64,000 nucleotides of DNA, taken from NCBI RefSeq assembly GCF_041435015.1, contig NZ_CP107989.1:10168001-10232000 (forward strand), given 5' to 3'. Below, in pieces: positions 17,958 to 26,668 of this stretch. A program made the translations under genes and the position numbers. The stretch comes from Streptomyces canus. GTDB lineage: Bacteria > Actinomycetota > Actinomycetes > Streptomycetales > Streptomycetaceae. The stretch's first letter is position 1. Every line of letters begins with the position of its first letter. The notes beneath the pieces are model-generated. The model was not told the origin of the DNA. It worked only from the letters and a program-made list of their open reading frames with translations, and made no database searches.

Positions 17958-19529
17958 GTGCTCACCGCCCGGGACGGCGAAGAACTGAGAGTCCGGCTCC
18001 GTGAAGACGGGCGCCTCGACGACCAGTTCGTCGCCTCCCGAATACAGCACTGGTTCGGCTCCCCGGGCCGGACCGCGCGCCTGGTCTCCTCGGGCAGCCA
18101 CCTGTGGGACTTCGCCGATGCCCCGATATCGATCATCAACCTCGCCACCGTCCGCGACATCGCACGCGTCGCGAAGACCCCGCTCGATCCACGGCGGTTC
18201 AGAGCCAACCTGTACGTCGACGGTCTCCCCCCGTGGGCGGAGTTCGGTCTCCTGGGCGGGCGACTGCGCATCGGCGAGGTCGACCTGGAGGTGCTGCGCC
18301 CCATAGAGAGGTGCAGGGCCACGTCCGTCGACCCGGCCACCGGCACCACCGAGGTCAACGTCCCGGGAATCCTCGCGGGTCACTTCGGACACCTCTACTG
18401 CGGGGTCTACGCCCAGGTCAGGACACCGGGAAGCCTCCAGGTCGGCGACCATGCGTACATGGGTCCACGCTGCGCGCTCACCTACGAGAGCCAGCAACTG
18501 AGTCAGGCGGAGATGGCGTCGGCGCCACGGATGGCCAGGGTGACCTCGGTCCTCCGGCCGGCCGCCGCTGTAACGAGCGTCGAGTTGGAGGACCCGAGCC
18601 CCGCTCTCGCGGCGGCGCGTCCAGGCCAGTACCTGCGGGTCCACCGCACGGACCTGGACGTTCCGGGATGGCGCAACTACACGATCAGCCGTGCTGGCGA
18701 GGGACCCGTACGCATCACCGCGCAGTACCGCGAGGGCGGCGTCGTGTCACCGTGGCTGGCCGCGCTGCACGGGGACGAACAGGTCCTCGTCACCGGTCCA
18801 TTCGGAGATGCCGTCGTCGACGCGGCGGACGCGCGCCCGCTCCTGGTCCTGACCGCCGGCATCGGCATCACTCCGGCGCTCGCCATGGCCCACGCGCTGG
18901 CGGCCGTCCGCAGCGAACGTCCGGTGGATTTCGTACACGTCGTCCGCGACATCGAGAGCCTGCCGCACTGGGAGGAGCTCCAGCAAGCCGCTGTGCAGTT
19001 GAGTCGAGCCCGACTGCACCTGTACGTGACCGGGCCACGGCCCGAGGACACAGCGGTAGACCACAACCCCGGACGCCCTGACGGCACTCGCATCACCGGC
19101 ATCCTGACCGATCCGGCCTCCACCGAGGTCCACCTGTGCGGGCCGGCCCCGTTCGTGACGGACATGAGGGCGGCCGTACAAGCGGCAGGCGTACCTGCGA
19201 GCTCGATCGGGTACGACGTCTTCTACTCACCGAGGACCGTGGACATCACCCCCCGACCGGCACCGCACGCGGGACCGTTCCAGGTGACGTACAAGTCATC
19301 GGGGGTGACCGCCAAGTGGAGCCCCGAATCGGGAGCACTCCTTGAACTGGCGGAGGCCCAGGGACTCACACTCCCCGCCAGTTGTCGTGCCGGGGTGTGC
19401 GGGACCTGCGCGGCAACGGTCCATGGCCGCACGGCCTACCTCGTCGACCCGCTCGTGGAACCCCGGGACGGACAGGTTCTGCTCTGCTGTTCGGTCCCGG
19501 CGTCGGATCTCGTAGTCGACGAGAACTGA
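17958..19529 (+). CDS. MOSC domain / ferredoxin reductase / [2Fe-2S] ferredoxin fusion, 5' end damaged
   Basis: From GTG 17958 the product has 523 residues. A MOSC domain comes first (FADAPISIINLATVRDIA; LDPRRFRANLYVDG; LRPIERCRATSVDP). An FAD/NAD reductase module follows (WRNYTISRAG near 236; LLVLTAGIGITPALAM near 295; VHLCGPAPF), then a plant-type [2Fe-2S] domain with CRAGVCGTC near 476. Such fusions pass electrons from NAD(P)H to an oxygenase or act on a sulphur or molybdenum-cofactor-type carrier. The natural start is probably ATG 17891 (GCGGAGGA before it; ATGA overlap). That frame reads MTTTQPPLLLAGIGRYP, a typical MOSC_N beginning, and then leaves the main frame, which resumes at REDAELVLTARDG. 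About 50 or more codons of MOSC_N appear deleted with a frameshift. Whether GTG 17958, which has no ribosome-binding site, gives a working protein is doubtful. Confidence 0.75.
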   Translation: MLTARDGEELRVRLREDGRLDDQFVASRIQHWFGSPGRTARLVSSGSHLWDFADAPISIINLATVRDIARVAKTPLDPRRFRANLYVDGLPPWAEFGLLGGRLRIGEVDLEVLRPIERCRATSVDPATGTTEVNVPGILAGHFGHLYCGVYAQVRTPGSLQVGDHAYMGPRCALTYESQQLSQAEMASAPRMARVTSVLRPAAAVTSVELEDPSPALAAARPGQYLRVHRTDLDVPGWRNYTISRAGEGPVRITAQYREGGVVSPWLAALHGDEQVLVTGPFGDAVVDAADARPLLVLTAGIGITPALAMAHALAAVRSERPVDFVHVVRDIESLPHWEELQQAAVQLSRARLHLYVTGPRPEDTAVDHNPGRPDGTRITGILTDPASTEVHLCGPAPFVTDMRAAVQAAGVPASSIGYDVFYSPRTVDITPRPAPHAGPFQVTYKSSGVTAKWSPESGALLELAEAQGLTLPASCRAGVCGTCAATVHGRTAYLVDPLVEPRDGQVLLCCSVPASDLVVDEN

Positions 19530-19564
19530 CGGATCTTGTACCCAAGGACAAGGATGGTGTCGTG

Positions 19565-19897
19565 ATGGACCGTTGCGTCAACGCACACGAGGTTGAGCTC
19601 GACCCGCTGGCACTCGAAGAGCACGACATCCTCGCGGGACGCCCGGCGGCAACCGCGAAGACTCTGGCCGAGTTCAGGGGCACCGAACTCGGACTGTGGA
19701 CACTGACGGCCGGTACGGTCCGCGACGTCGAGGTCGACGAGGTCTTCGTCGTGCTCGCCGGAGACGCGACCGTGCGATTTGAGACCGGGAAGAGCATCGA
19801 ACTGGCCCCCGGTGTCGTCGTACGCCTGCACGCGGGGGAGCGGACCGAATGGCAGGTCAGCTCCACCCTGCGAAAGGTCTACGTCGCAGCCGGCTGA
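19565..19897 (+). CDS. small cupin-domain protein
   Basis: A 110-residue single cupin. The beta-barrel is seen in GLWTLTAGTVRDVEVDEVF, then VVLAGDATVRFETG and LAPGVVVRLHAGERTEW, like the DUF861 / (S)-ureidoglycine aminohydrolase-type cupin_3 group. Typical metal-binding His residues of the first cupin motif are replaced (VRDVEVDE), so enzymatic activity is uncertain. ATG 19565 is preceded by AAGGATGG. It follows the MOSC fusion by 35 bp on the same strand and appears to be the last gene of the cluster. Confidence 0.75.
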   Translation: MDRCVNAHEVELDPLALEEHDILAGRPAATAKTLAEFRGTELGLWTLTAGTVRDVEVDEVFVVLAGDATVRFETGKSIELAPGVVVRLHAGERTEWQVSSTLRKVYVAAG

Positions 19898-20238
19898 GAC
19901 GCTGTCCGGCGCCGACGGTCATAGAGGCTCCGTCCAGACCACCGGCCTGGGGCCACTGCGCGTTGGAAGGAGAATCCGCTGCACCATGCTTCAACCGCGC
20001 CCGCTGAGCTGGAGCGACGTCCGGTACGCCGTATGGGGCGGACTTTCAAGGAGCGTCAGGGGCAATTGAGGGGGCACAGGGGTTGGAACAGATTGACAAG
20101 CACTGCGGGTCGACACCACTCACCGCCTCTGAACTGCTGAAACGTCATCGATGAGCGTTGATCGGCAAGGGCCGCCAAGATCCTCAAAGGGGGCCTGCCC
20201 TACTTCCGACTCCTGAATATCGGCCCCTACCAATAGTC
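19898..20238. other. intergenic, no gene recognised
   Basis: This stretch lies between the cupin gene and the recombinase relic. Short open frames (for example from ATG 19986) have no recognisable domain. The sequence just before 20239 probably contains the break point at which the recombinase gene lost its front part. Confidence 0.5.
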
Positions 20239-20769
20239 GGCGAGAAACGCCGCCGCGAAGCTGTCGAGCGGGTCACGACCATGCAGTTCGACCGGCACGG
20301 CACACGCGTCTGGCGCCAGGCAAAAACCCTGCTCGACTCCGAACACGCCCGCCGCGCCATCGGCTCCGTCCAAGTCCCCTACGGCACCTGCACTGAGCCT
20401 TCCAACGTTGCGGCCGGTGGCCACGACTGCCCCGTGCGCTTCCGCTGCGTGGGCTGCGGACACTTCCGCACCGACGTCTCCTACCTCCCCGACCTTGAGG
20501 CATACCTGGCCGACCTGCTGCGCAACCGTGAACGTCTGGCCGCCTTGGCCAACGCCGACCCCTGGGCCAAGGCCGAGGCCACACCGTCGGACGACGAGAT
20601 TGCCCGTGTCCGCCGCCTGGTTCAGCGGGTGCGCCAGGACCTCGACGAGCTCACCGACGAGGACCAAGCCCAGATTCGCGAGGCAGTCGCGCTGGTCCGC
20701 CGCAGCCGCGGCGTGTCCTTGGGCATGCCGCGCGTCCGCCGGCCCCTGCCCGACCTTCGCCCGGAGTGA
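20239..20769 (+). pseudogene. C-terminal remnant of a Tn554-like TnpB recombinase
   Basis: About 176 codons match, from memory, the end of the large tyrosine recombinase found in Tn554-like three-gene modules of actinobacteria: [33 protein letters not shown], then a cysteine-rich stretch ([18 protein letters not shown]) and a helical tail. The catalytic core with the R..HxxR..Y residues lies in the missing front portion, so this piece cannot recombine DNA. The stop overlaps the upstream region of the DUF6262-like gene as in intact modules. It is a truncated element rather than a working one. Confidence 0.75.
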
Positions 20770-20774
20770 ACCGG

Positions 20775-21290
20775 ATGACCAGCATGACCGACGGGCGGCG
20801 GGCCGACTCGGCCCGCCGCCGCGAACGCGTTCTCAAAGCCCTCGATGTCCTGCTGCGAAGCGACCAGGACATCACGGTCTCCGGGCTGGCTCGCGCCGCA
20901 CGAGTGGACCGCCCCTACCTCTACCGGCACCGCGACCTCCTCGAACGCGTCCACGCCGCCGCAGCAGCCCCACCAGAAGAAGGCCGGATCGCGGCCGTCA
21001 GCCGGGCCTCGCTGCGGGCAGACCTGACCAACGCGCTGGAGCGGAACAGGCGGCTGACAGTCCGGGTCCGGCAGTTGGAGAAGCGTCTGTCCGAGAGCCT
21101 CGGTGAAACCGCATGGCAGGAATCCGGCCTTGGCGCATCCGCAGACATCGACCAGCTTCAATGCCGCACCACGTTGCTCGAACAAGAACTGGCCGGCATA
21201 AGGGGCCAGCTCGATGAGCGGACCGAGGAACTTGATGCCGCGCGGGCGGCTAACCGGGAACTGACCCGGGCACTGAACCAGGCCCGCTGA
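20775..21290 (+). CDS. DUF6262/TnpC-like accessory protein of a Tn554-type module
   Basis: A 171-residue protein with an N-terminal region like a winged or TetR-type helix-turn-helix (ITVSGLARAARVDRPYLYRH) and a long coiled coil (LRADLTNALERNRRLTVRVR onward to the end). This is the usual third gene after the two recombinases in actinobacterial Tn554-like elements, where it is thought to help recombination or set orientation. ATG 20775 has GGAG 8 nt upstream. The gene is intact but its partner recombinases are lost (one truncated, one absent), so it is probably inactive as part of an element. Confidence 0.7.
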   Translation: MTSMTDGRRADSARRRERVLKALDVLLRSDQDITVSGLARAARVDRPYLYRHRDLLERVHAAAAAPPEEGRIAAVSRASLRADLTNALERNRRLTVRVRQLEKRLSESLGETAWQESGLGASADIDQLQCRTTLLEQELAGIRGQLDERTEELDAARAANRELTRALNQAR

Positions 21291-21319
21291 CGCCATCTGC
21301 GGCAGAGCGTCGGCGGATC

Positions 21320-21417
21320 ACTCAGTTGCTCTCAGAGTTCGACCACGACTGGCTGAGCTGTACGAGCCCGAGGTGCACACCACTACGACAGCCTCGCTTC
21401 CCCAGAGAAGTCGGGGA
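21320..21417. repeat. diverged repeat, copy 1 (partner at 31631-31771)
   Basis: A block of about 98 bp recurs at 31631-31771. Both copies share CTCAGTTGC.CTCAGAG, then TTCGACCA, GTGGCTGAGCTG-like sequence, GAGGTGCACACCACTACGAC and CCCCAGAGAAG. Copy 2 has 44 extra bp between the CTCAGAG and TTCGACC parts. Copy 1 lies directly behind the TnpC-like gene, so the block may be the right end of the Tn554-like element. The remaining sequence from 21418 to 21935 shows no gene. Confidence 0.6.
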
Positions 21418-21935
21418 AGTCGTACGTTGTCGCCACGGCCCCCACAGTAGCTCGACCAGGCGGCGCCGCGCCGTGTCATCGTTTCGCGGTTCAGCGTCCT
21501 GGGACGGGGAGAATCCCGTGAACGACTAGTGTCCTGCGGCTCGTCGGCGTAGCACTGACTGCGGCCCCGGCGCGGACGGACCGAAAGTGACATCCCAGCG
21601 GCGTCGACGTCCACGCAGCCGACTGGGGTTGTCAGCGACGACCCATGTCATCACTGACAGCAATTATCCGATCATGAAGGGTAATTCGGCCAGCGCCTCA
21701 ACGGTTCGGGCGCGATTGCTCCGGGACGGGCCTGCGGTCCGTCGGGCGTCGGCGGCGGCCGGCAGTCGCGCCAACGAGCCCGGCCATGGCGGGTTGGAGT
21801 CGACAACTGTGCAGGTCAGAGCGTGATGTGGGTGGCGACCGGCAGGCTTCCGCGGCCTCGTGTGAGACCGGGATCGGCCGCGTTAACGAGTTGTTTCCGG
21901 GGTGTTGACCGGTGGGGCCTCTCGATGCTTCACTT

Positions 21936-21981
21936 CCGGAACCGGTACCGAAACCGGTTCCGGGACTGCTTCCGGTACCGG
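21936..21981. promoter_or_regulatory. multiple LacI-type operator in front of the lacI-family gene
   Basis: CCGGAACCGGT (21936-21946) and ACCGGTTCCGG (21953-21963) form a perfect 11-bp inverted repeat. CCGGTACCGG (21972-21981) follows as a third, self-complementary half-site cluster. All contain the central CG and flanking symmetry favoured by LacI-family proteins. They lie 80-125 bp before the regulator's ATG, so autoregulation is the simple reading. TTGACC at 21905-21910 could be a -35 box, but no convincing -10 box was found. Confidence 0.65.
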
Positions 21982-22060
21982 TTACACGGGTCTCTGTACG
22001 ATCGTCCCTTCGGTGCGGGAGGGAAGTCTTCCGCCTCTGCAGAAAGGGAGGGGAGGTGAC

Positions 22061-23068
22061 ATGGGAGTCACTATCGCCGACGTGGCCACGCGGGCCGGCG
22101 TCAGCAAGACGACGGTCTCGCGGGTGCTGAACGCCAAGGGCGAGATCAGCGAAGACACCGTCGTGAAGGTCCGCGAGGCGATCTCGGAGCTCGGCTATGT
22201 GCCGAGCGCGGGGGCCGTGGGGCTGGCACGCGGCACGACACAGATGATCGGCATGCTGGTCCCTGACCTGGCCTGGGTCTGGGCCGGCATCGTGCAGGCG
22301 GTCGTCGAGACGCTGGAGACCGAGGGCTTCGGGCTGCGGATGCTGACCGTGAACGGCGGTGAGGAGTCACTGCGCAGGCTGGGCCTGCAGGTCGCTGCCA
22401 AGTCGTTCGACGGGCTGCTGGTGATAGAGCCCGAGGGGACACTGGCGGCCATCACGGAACTGCACGAGGCCGGACTGCCGGTGGTGCTGATAGACGACCG
22501 CTTCCAGCGGCCGGGATTCCCCTATGTGGCCACCACCAACCGGGAGGGCGGTGAGCAGGCGGCGCGCCACCTGCTGGACCTCGGTCGCCGTCGCCCTCTG
22601 GTGGTGACCGGTCCTGATGAGTACGGCTGTACTCAGGAACGGTTGGACGGCTTCGTCGACGTCTATGCGCAGGCCGGAATCGAGCTCGAACCGCGCAGCA
22701 TCATCTGCGGCGACTTCTTGTTCGACAGCAGCCGGAGCGCGGTGGCGCAAGCTCTCGCGGACGGCGTGGGGTTCGACGCAGTCTTCGGGCACAACGACCC
22801 CTCGGCGGCCGGCGCGCTCGCGGCCTTGCACGAGGCCGGCCTCAAGATTCCGCGGGATGTCGCCGTGGTGGGGTTCGACGACGTCGAGGTGGCGTCGTAC
22901 ACCTATCCGGCCTTGACCACCGTCCGCCAGCCGATGCGGGAGATGGGTGAGGCAGCGGCGCGTCTGCTGCTCGACCACGTGCGCAGATCGCCCGAGGCCG
23001 CCCCCTCGCGCATCATTCCCACCAGCCTCGTGATCCGTGGCTCGACGTTAGAGCCGAGCTCGAACTGA
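22061..23068 (+). CDS. LacI-family regulator of the sugar locus
   Basis: A 335-residue LacI-family repressor. The N-terminal helix-turn-helix and hinge are TIADVATRAGVSKTTVSRVL and ELGYVPSAGAVGLARGTTQ. The periplasmic-binding-protein-like sensor domain runs to the end (DGLLVIEPEG; DAVFGHNDPSAAGALAALHE; VAVVGFDDVEVASY; FSLV-like IPTSLVIRGS). ATG 22061 follows AGGGAGGGGAGGTGAC; an in-frame extension to 21902 crosses the operators and was rejected. It stands in front of the sugar ABC, GH3 and GH32 genes, separated from them by a terminator-like hairpin, and most likely represses that operon and itself until a fructoside or glucoside is present. Confidence 0.92.
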   Translation: MGVTIADVATRAGVSKTTVSRVLNAKGEISEDTVVKVREAISELGYVPSAGAVGLARGTTQMIGMLVPDLAWVWAGIVQAVVETLETEGFGLRMLTVNGGEESLRRLGLQVAAKSFDGLLVIEPEGTLAAITELHEAGLPVVLIDDRFQRPGFPYVATTNREGGEQAARHLLDLGRRRPLVVTGPDEYGCTQERLDGFVDVYAQAGIELEPRSIICGDFLFDSSRSAVAQALADGVGFDAVFGHNDPSAAGALAALHEAGLKIPRDVAVVGFDDVEVASYTYPALTTVRQPMREMGEAAARLLLDHVRRSPEAAPSRIIPTSLVIRGSTLEPSSN

Positions 23069-23110
23069 CGTAATGGCGTCGCGATGCGCACGTGATGGCG
23101 CCTCGCGGTC

Positions 23111-23144
23111 GGGCGGTGTGTCGCTGGTGAGTGACGCACCGCCC
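23111..23144 (+). terminator. hairpin after the lacI-family gene
   Basis: GGGCGGTGTGTC (23111-23122) pairs with GACGCACCGCCC (23133-23144) with one mismatch around a 10-nt loop, 43 bp after the regulator stop. It has no strong T-run but is followed by CTGTCTC. The rest of the 387 bp up to the next gene (23069-23455) shows no gene and must carry the transporter promoter, which I could not place. Confidence 0.6.
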
Positions 23145-23455
23145 TGTCTCCCCGAAACCCCGGCGGACCATCGGCCCCGCCCCCTGTAGCGGCTGCGCCC
23201 GCGTTCACACGGCGCCGCCCACCAGCACCTTTTCCGCTCGCGCGTTCCCGATCCGGGACACCGAACGGTGCGCCTGGCACACCCTGCCCGGCCCTTACCC
23301 ACTCCGCGTCGGATGCTCCAGCCGCGCCCTGCGGCTGACCGCCGATGCCGCTGTCACCGCAGTCGGTCCCCACCTGCGCCGGCCCATCCGGGCGTCCGCC
23401 CGCTCTCACCCTTAGCCCCCCGCGCCTGTATCGCTCAACGGCAAGGAGCCGCATC

Positions 23456-24754
23456 ATGCGTATCACCACTCGTCATGCTGTCAGAACCGTCCAGGCCCTG
23501 TGCGTCACCGTCACGGCCGCCCTGGTGGCCACCGGCTGCGGCCGGAGCGAGGATTCCGGCCCCGGCAAGGACGCACCCGCCGAGATCGCCGCGGGCAAGG
23601 CCAAGGGGACGGTGGTCATGTGGTCCATGGGTGACACCGACCCCGCCCTGAAGGACCTGGCCGAGAAGTTCGAGCAGGAGAACCCGGACGCGACCGTCAA
23701 GATCACAGCGGTCCCGTGGGACGCCGCCCACGACAAGCTGACCACCTCGATCGCCGGTGGCAACACACCGGACATGTCCGTGGTCGGCACCACCTGGATG
23801 GCCGAGATGGCCGCCATGAACGGCTTCCAGGCCACCCCGGCGTCGATCAAGTCGTCGGACTTCTACCCCGGCCAATGGGACACCACCAAGTACAAGGACA
23901 CGTCCTACGGTGTGCCGTTCATCGCGAACACCATGGTGGTCTACTACCGCACCGACCTGACCGAGAAGGCCGGCGTCAAGGGCGCCCCGGCCGCGGACTG
24001 GAGCGGGTACCTGAAGGACCTCAAGGCCATCCAGGCCACCGTCGGCAAGCAGAATCCCAAGCTGCGCTACTCAACTGGGTGGAACATCGGCTTCAACTCC
24101 TGGATCTTCTGGCTGCCGCTGGTCTGGCAGCAGGGCGGTGACATCTATGACGCCAAGACCGGGAAGTTCACCTTCGACTCGCCCGAGGTCGCCAAGGCTC
24201 TGGAGTACTACGCGAGCATCCCCCAGCAGGGCCTGGCACCAACCGACAAGACGGAAAGCATGCCGGCGTTCCAGGCCGGCCAGATCGCCACCTACCAGGA
24301 GGGGCCGGGGGTCGGCGGCAGCCTCCACAACGACACCCCGAAGCTGGACGGCAAGTGGAAGACCGCGCCGCTGCCGTACTCCAAGCAGCCCGCCGGGCTC
24401 GCCGGCGGCAGCGACCTGGCGGTGTTCAAGGACGCCAAGAACGCCGACGCGGCATGGAAGTTCACCCGGTTCCTCACCGAGCCCGCCAACCTCGCGGCCT
24501 ATGCCAAGGCCACCGGCAACATTCCGCCGTCGCCCAGCGCGTGGGACCAGGCGAAGCTGAGCGAGGACGAGACGATGAACGCGTTCGCCGAGCAGCTCAA
24601 GGTCAGCAAGGCGCCGCCCGCCATCAGCACCTGGCAGCAGATCGCCGACGCCGTCGACTCCCAGCTGGAGAGGCTGTCCCTCGGCAAGGCCACGGTCGCT
24701 CAGGTGCAGCAGGCACTGCAGTCCAAGGCCACATCCATCGGCACCGGCCGCTGA
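23456..24754 (+). CDS. sugar ABC transporter substrate-binding lipoprotein (SBP family 1)
   Basis: A 432-residue extracellular solute-binding protein family 1 member. The signal peptide (VRTVQALCVTVTAALVATGC) ends in the lipobox LVATGC, giving an outer-face lipoprotein. The mature part shows family features: TVVMWSMGDTDPALKDLAEK, NTPDMSVVGTTWMAEM, YGVPFIANTMVVYYRTDL, and aromatic residues likely to stack on sugar rings (FNSWIFWLPLVW). AAGGAG precedes ATG 23456 by 9 nt. It is the first gene of a transporter without its own ATPase, so it probably uses the shared MsiK-type ATPase of Streptomyces, as is usual for these importers. Confidence 0.93.
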   Translation: MRITTRHAVRTVQALCVTVTAALVATGCGRSEDSGPGKDAPAEIAAGKAKGTVVMWSMGDTDPALKDLAEKFEQENPDATVKITAVPWDAAHDKLTTSIAGGNTPDMSVVGTTWMAEMAAMNGFQATPASIKSSDFYPGQWDTTKYKDTSYGVPFIANTMVVYYRTDLTEKAGVKGAPAADWSGYLKDLKAIQATVGKQNPKLRYSTGWNIGFNSWIFWLPLVWQQGGDIYDAKTGKFTFDSPEVAKALEYYASIPQQGLAPTDKTESMPAFQAGQIATYQEGPGVGGSLHNDTPKLDGKWKTAPLPYSKQPAGLAGGSDLAVFKDAKNADAAWKFTRFLTEPANLAAYAKATGNIPPSPSAWDQAKLSEDETMNAFAEQLKVSKAPPAISTWQQIADAVDSQLERLSLGKATVAQVQQALQSKATSIGTGR

Positions 24755-24787
24755 GCGCCGCCGCGTGAGTACCCCTCGTAGGGACGG

Positions 24788-25774
24788 ATGACATCCATGT
24801 CCACGAAAACGCTTCCCGGGCGGGGCGACACCCACGAGCCGAGCACCGCAGGGCCGCAGCGAAGTGCCGGTCGCCGGCCCTTCGCGCTCCGAAGCACGGC
24901 GCGCGGCAGGCAGACCCGGGCCGCCTGGATTCTCGCCGCCCCCTTCCTCGCCCTGTTCCTGGCCTTCATGCTGCTGCCGGTCGTCTGGTCGCTGCTGATG
25001 AGCCTGACCGACACCCAGAGCGCAGACCTGCGCACGCCGCTGAACGTGTCGTTCACCGGCTTCGACAACTACGTGCGGCTCTTCCAGGACGATCAGTTCG
25101 TTCACGCCCTGCGCAACACGGCCGTGTTCGTCGTGGTGGGTCTGCCTCTGACGCTGGCCGCCGGACTCGCCGCGGCAGTTGCCCTCGACCGCGGCATCCG
25201 CCGCTTCCGAGCCGTCTTCCGGGTCGGCTTCTACCTCCCGGTCATCACCAGCATCGTGGCCATCGCCGTGGTCTGGAAGACGCTCCTGGACCCACGGGCG
25301 GGACTGGTGAACACCGTCCTGGGCTGGTTCGGGATCGACGGCCCGGCCTGGCTGGCCGACACCCGCTTCGCCCTGCCCGTCATGATCCTCATGGCCGTGT
25401 GGCGCAACCTCGGCACCGTCATGATCATCATGCTGGCCGGACTGCAGTCCGTGCCCCAGTCCCTGATGGAGGCAGCCGAACTCGACGGCGCCGGCGCCTG
25501 GCAGCGCTTTTGGGGGGTCAGCTTCCCGCTGCTGCGCCCCGCCCTCTTGCTGACCGCCGTGACCACAGGCATCGGCTATCTGCAGTTCTTCGACGAACCC
25601 TTCGTGATGACCCAGGGCGGACCGCTGGACTCCACCCTCTCGGCCACGATGTACGCCTACAACCAGTTCGGCAACGGCAACTACGACGTGGCCTCGGCCG
25701 CCGGCTACGTCATCTTCGTCCTCATCGTCGCGCTGACCGTCCTGCAGTTCCGGGTACTGCGAGACAAGGACTGA
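24788..25774 (+). CDS. sugar ABC transporter permease (MalF/UgpA type)
   Basis: A 328-residue permease with a long cytoplasmic N-terminus and six membrane helices; the first is AAWILAAPFLALFLAFMLLP. The EAA loop is EAAELDGAGAWQRFWGVSFP, the standard MalF/UgpA-type coupling helix. ATG 24788 follows GGGACGG; the ATG at 24797 is an equally possible start. It lies 33 bp after the binding protein and 6 bp before the second permease. Confidence 0.92.
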   Translation: MTSMSTKTLPGRGDTHEPSTAGPQRSAGRRPFALRSTARGRQTRAAWILAAPFLALFLAFMLLPVVWSLLMSLTDTQSADLRTPLNVSFTGFDNYVRLFQDDQFVHALRNTAVFVVVGLPLTLAAGLAAAVALDRGIRRFRAVFRVGFYLPVITSIVAIAVVWKTLLDPRAGLVNTVLGWFGIDGPAWLADTRFALPVMILMAVWRNLGTVMIIMLAGLQSVPQSLMEAAELDGAGAWQRFWGVSFPLLRPALLLTAVTTGIGYLQFFDEPFVMTQGGPLDSTLSATMYAYNQFGNGNYDVASAAGYVIFVLIVALTVLQFRVLRDKD

Positions 25775-25780
25775 TACCCC

Positions 25781-26668
25781 ATGAGCACCCTCTCCACCCT
25801 CCGAACAGCACCATCCGACGCGGACCGGGCTCTGCGGCGCCGCCACATCCGGCAGACCTGGGGCCAGCCCTGGCTGTACGTACCACTTGCCGGCGCTCTC
25901 CTGCTGATGATCGCGCCGTTCTTGTGGATGCTCTCCGGTTCCTTCAAACCCGAGGCCGACATCCGCGCCGTACCGCCCGTGCTGATCCCCACCGCACCCA
26001 CCACCGCCAACTTCCACGAACTGTTCAGCAGGCTCGACTTCACGAGCATGTTCGCCAACTCCGTGATCGTGGCCGTGGCCGTCACCGCGGGCAACCTGGT
26101 CTTCTGCTCGATGCTCGGCTACGCCCTGGCCAAGCTGGAGTTCCGCGGCCAGCGCGCCGTGTTCATGCTGGTCATCGGCACCCTCATGATCCCCGGCCTG
26201 GTCACCTTCGTCCCGCTGTACGTGCTGGTGGCCAACATGAAGCTGTCCGGCTCCCTGCTCGGGCTGATCCTGCCCTTCCTTGCCACCCCCTTCGGGGTGT
26301 TCCTGATGCGGCAGTTCATCTCCTCCCTGCCCGATGAGCTGATCGACGCGGCCCGCGTCGACGGCTGCCGCGAACTGGCCATCTTCTGGAAGATCATCCT
26401 GCCGCTGACCCGGCCGGCCCTGGCCACCCTCGGGATCATCACCTTCCTCGGCTCCTGGAACAACTTCCTGTGGCCGCTGGTCGTGGCCCAGAACGAGAGC
26501 CAGTACACCCTCCCCGTCGGCCTCGCCCTGGCCAGCAGCGGACAGGACTTCACCCGCTACGGCATCCTCCTCGCCGGCAGCGTCGTCGTCCTACTCCCGG
26601 TAATGATCGTCTTCCTCCTCTTCCAGCGGCACTTCGTCGCCGGCATCGCCACCACCGGCCTGAAGTGA
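25781..26668 (+). CDS. sugar ABC transporter permease (MalG/UgpE type)
   Basis: A 295-residue permease with six membrane helices (first: WLYVPLAGALLLMIAPFLWM) and the EAA loop DAARVDGCRELAIFWKIILP. AAGGA lies 10 nt before the ATG. Together with the preceding permease it forms the channel for the family-1 binding protein. It is followed by 186 bp without a gene before the GH3 enzyme. Confidence 0.92.
   Translation: MSTLSTLRTAPSDADRALRRRHIRQTWGQPWLYVPLAGALLLMIAPFLWMLSGSFKPEADIRAVPPVLIPTAPTTANFHELFSRLDFTSMFANSVIVAVAVTAGNLVFCSMLGYALAKLEFRGQRAVFMLVIGTLMIPGLVTFVPLYVLVANMKLSGSLLGLILPFLATPFGVFLMRQFISSLPDELIDAARVDGCRELAIFWKIILPLTRPALATLGIITFLGSWNNFLWPLVVAQNESQYTLPVGLALASSGQDFTRYGILLAGSVVVLLPVMIVFLLFQRHFVAGIATTGLK

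Noticed and set aside
24071-26017. Minus-strand open frame of 648 codons across the sugar permeases
   Set aside because: Antisense to two well-defined permeases and the binding protein. Gly/Gln/His-rich composition is typical of shadows.
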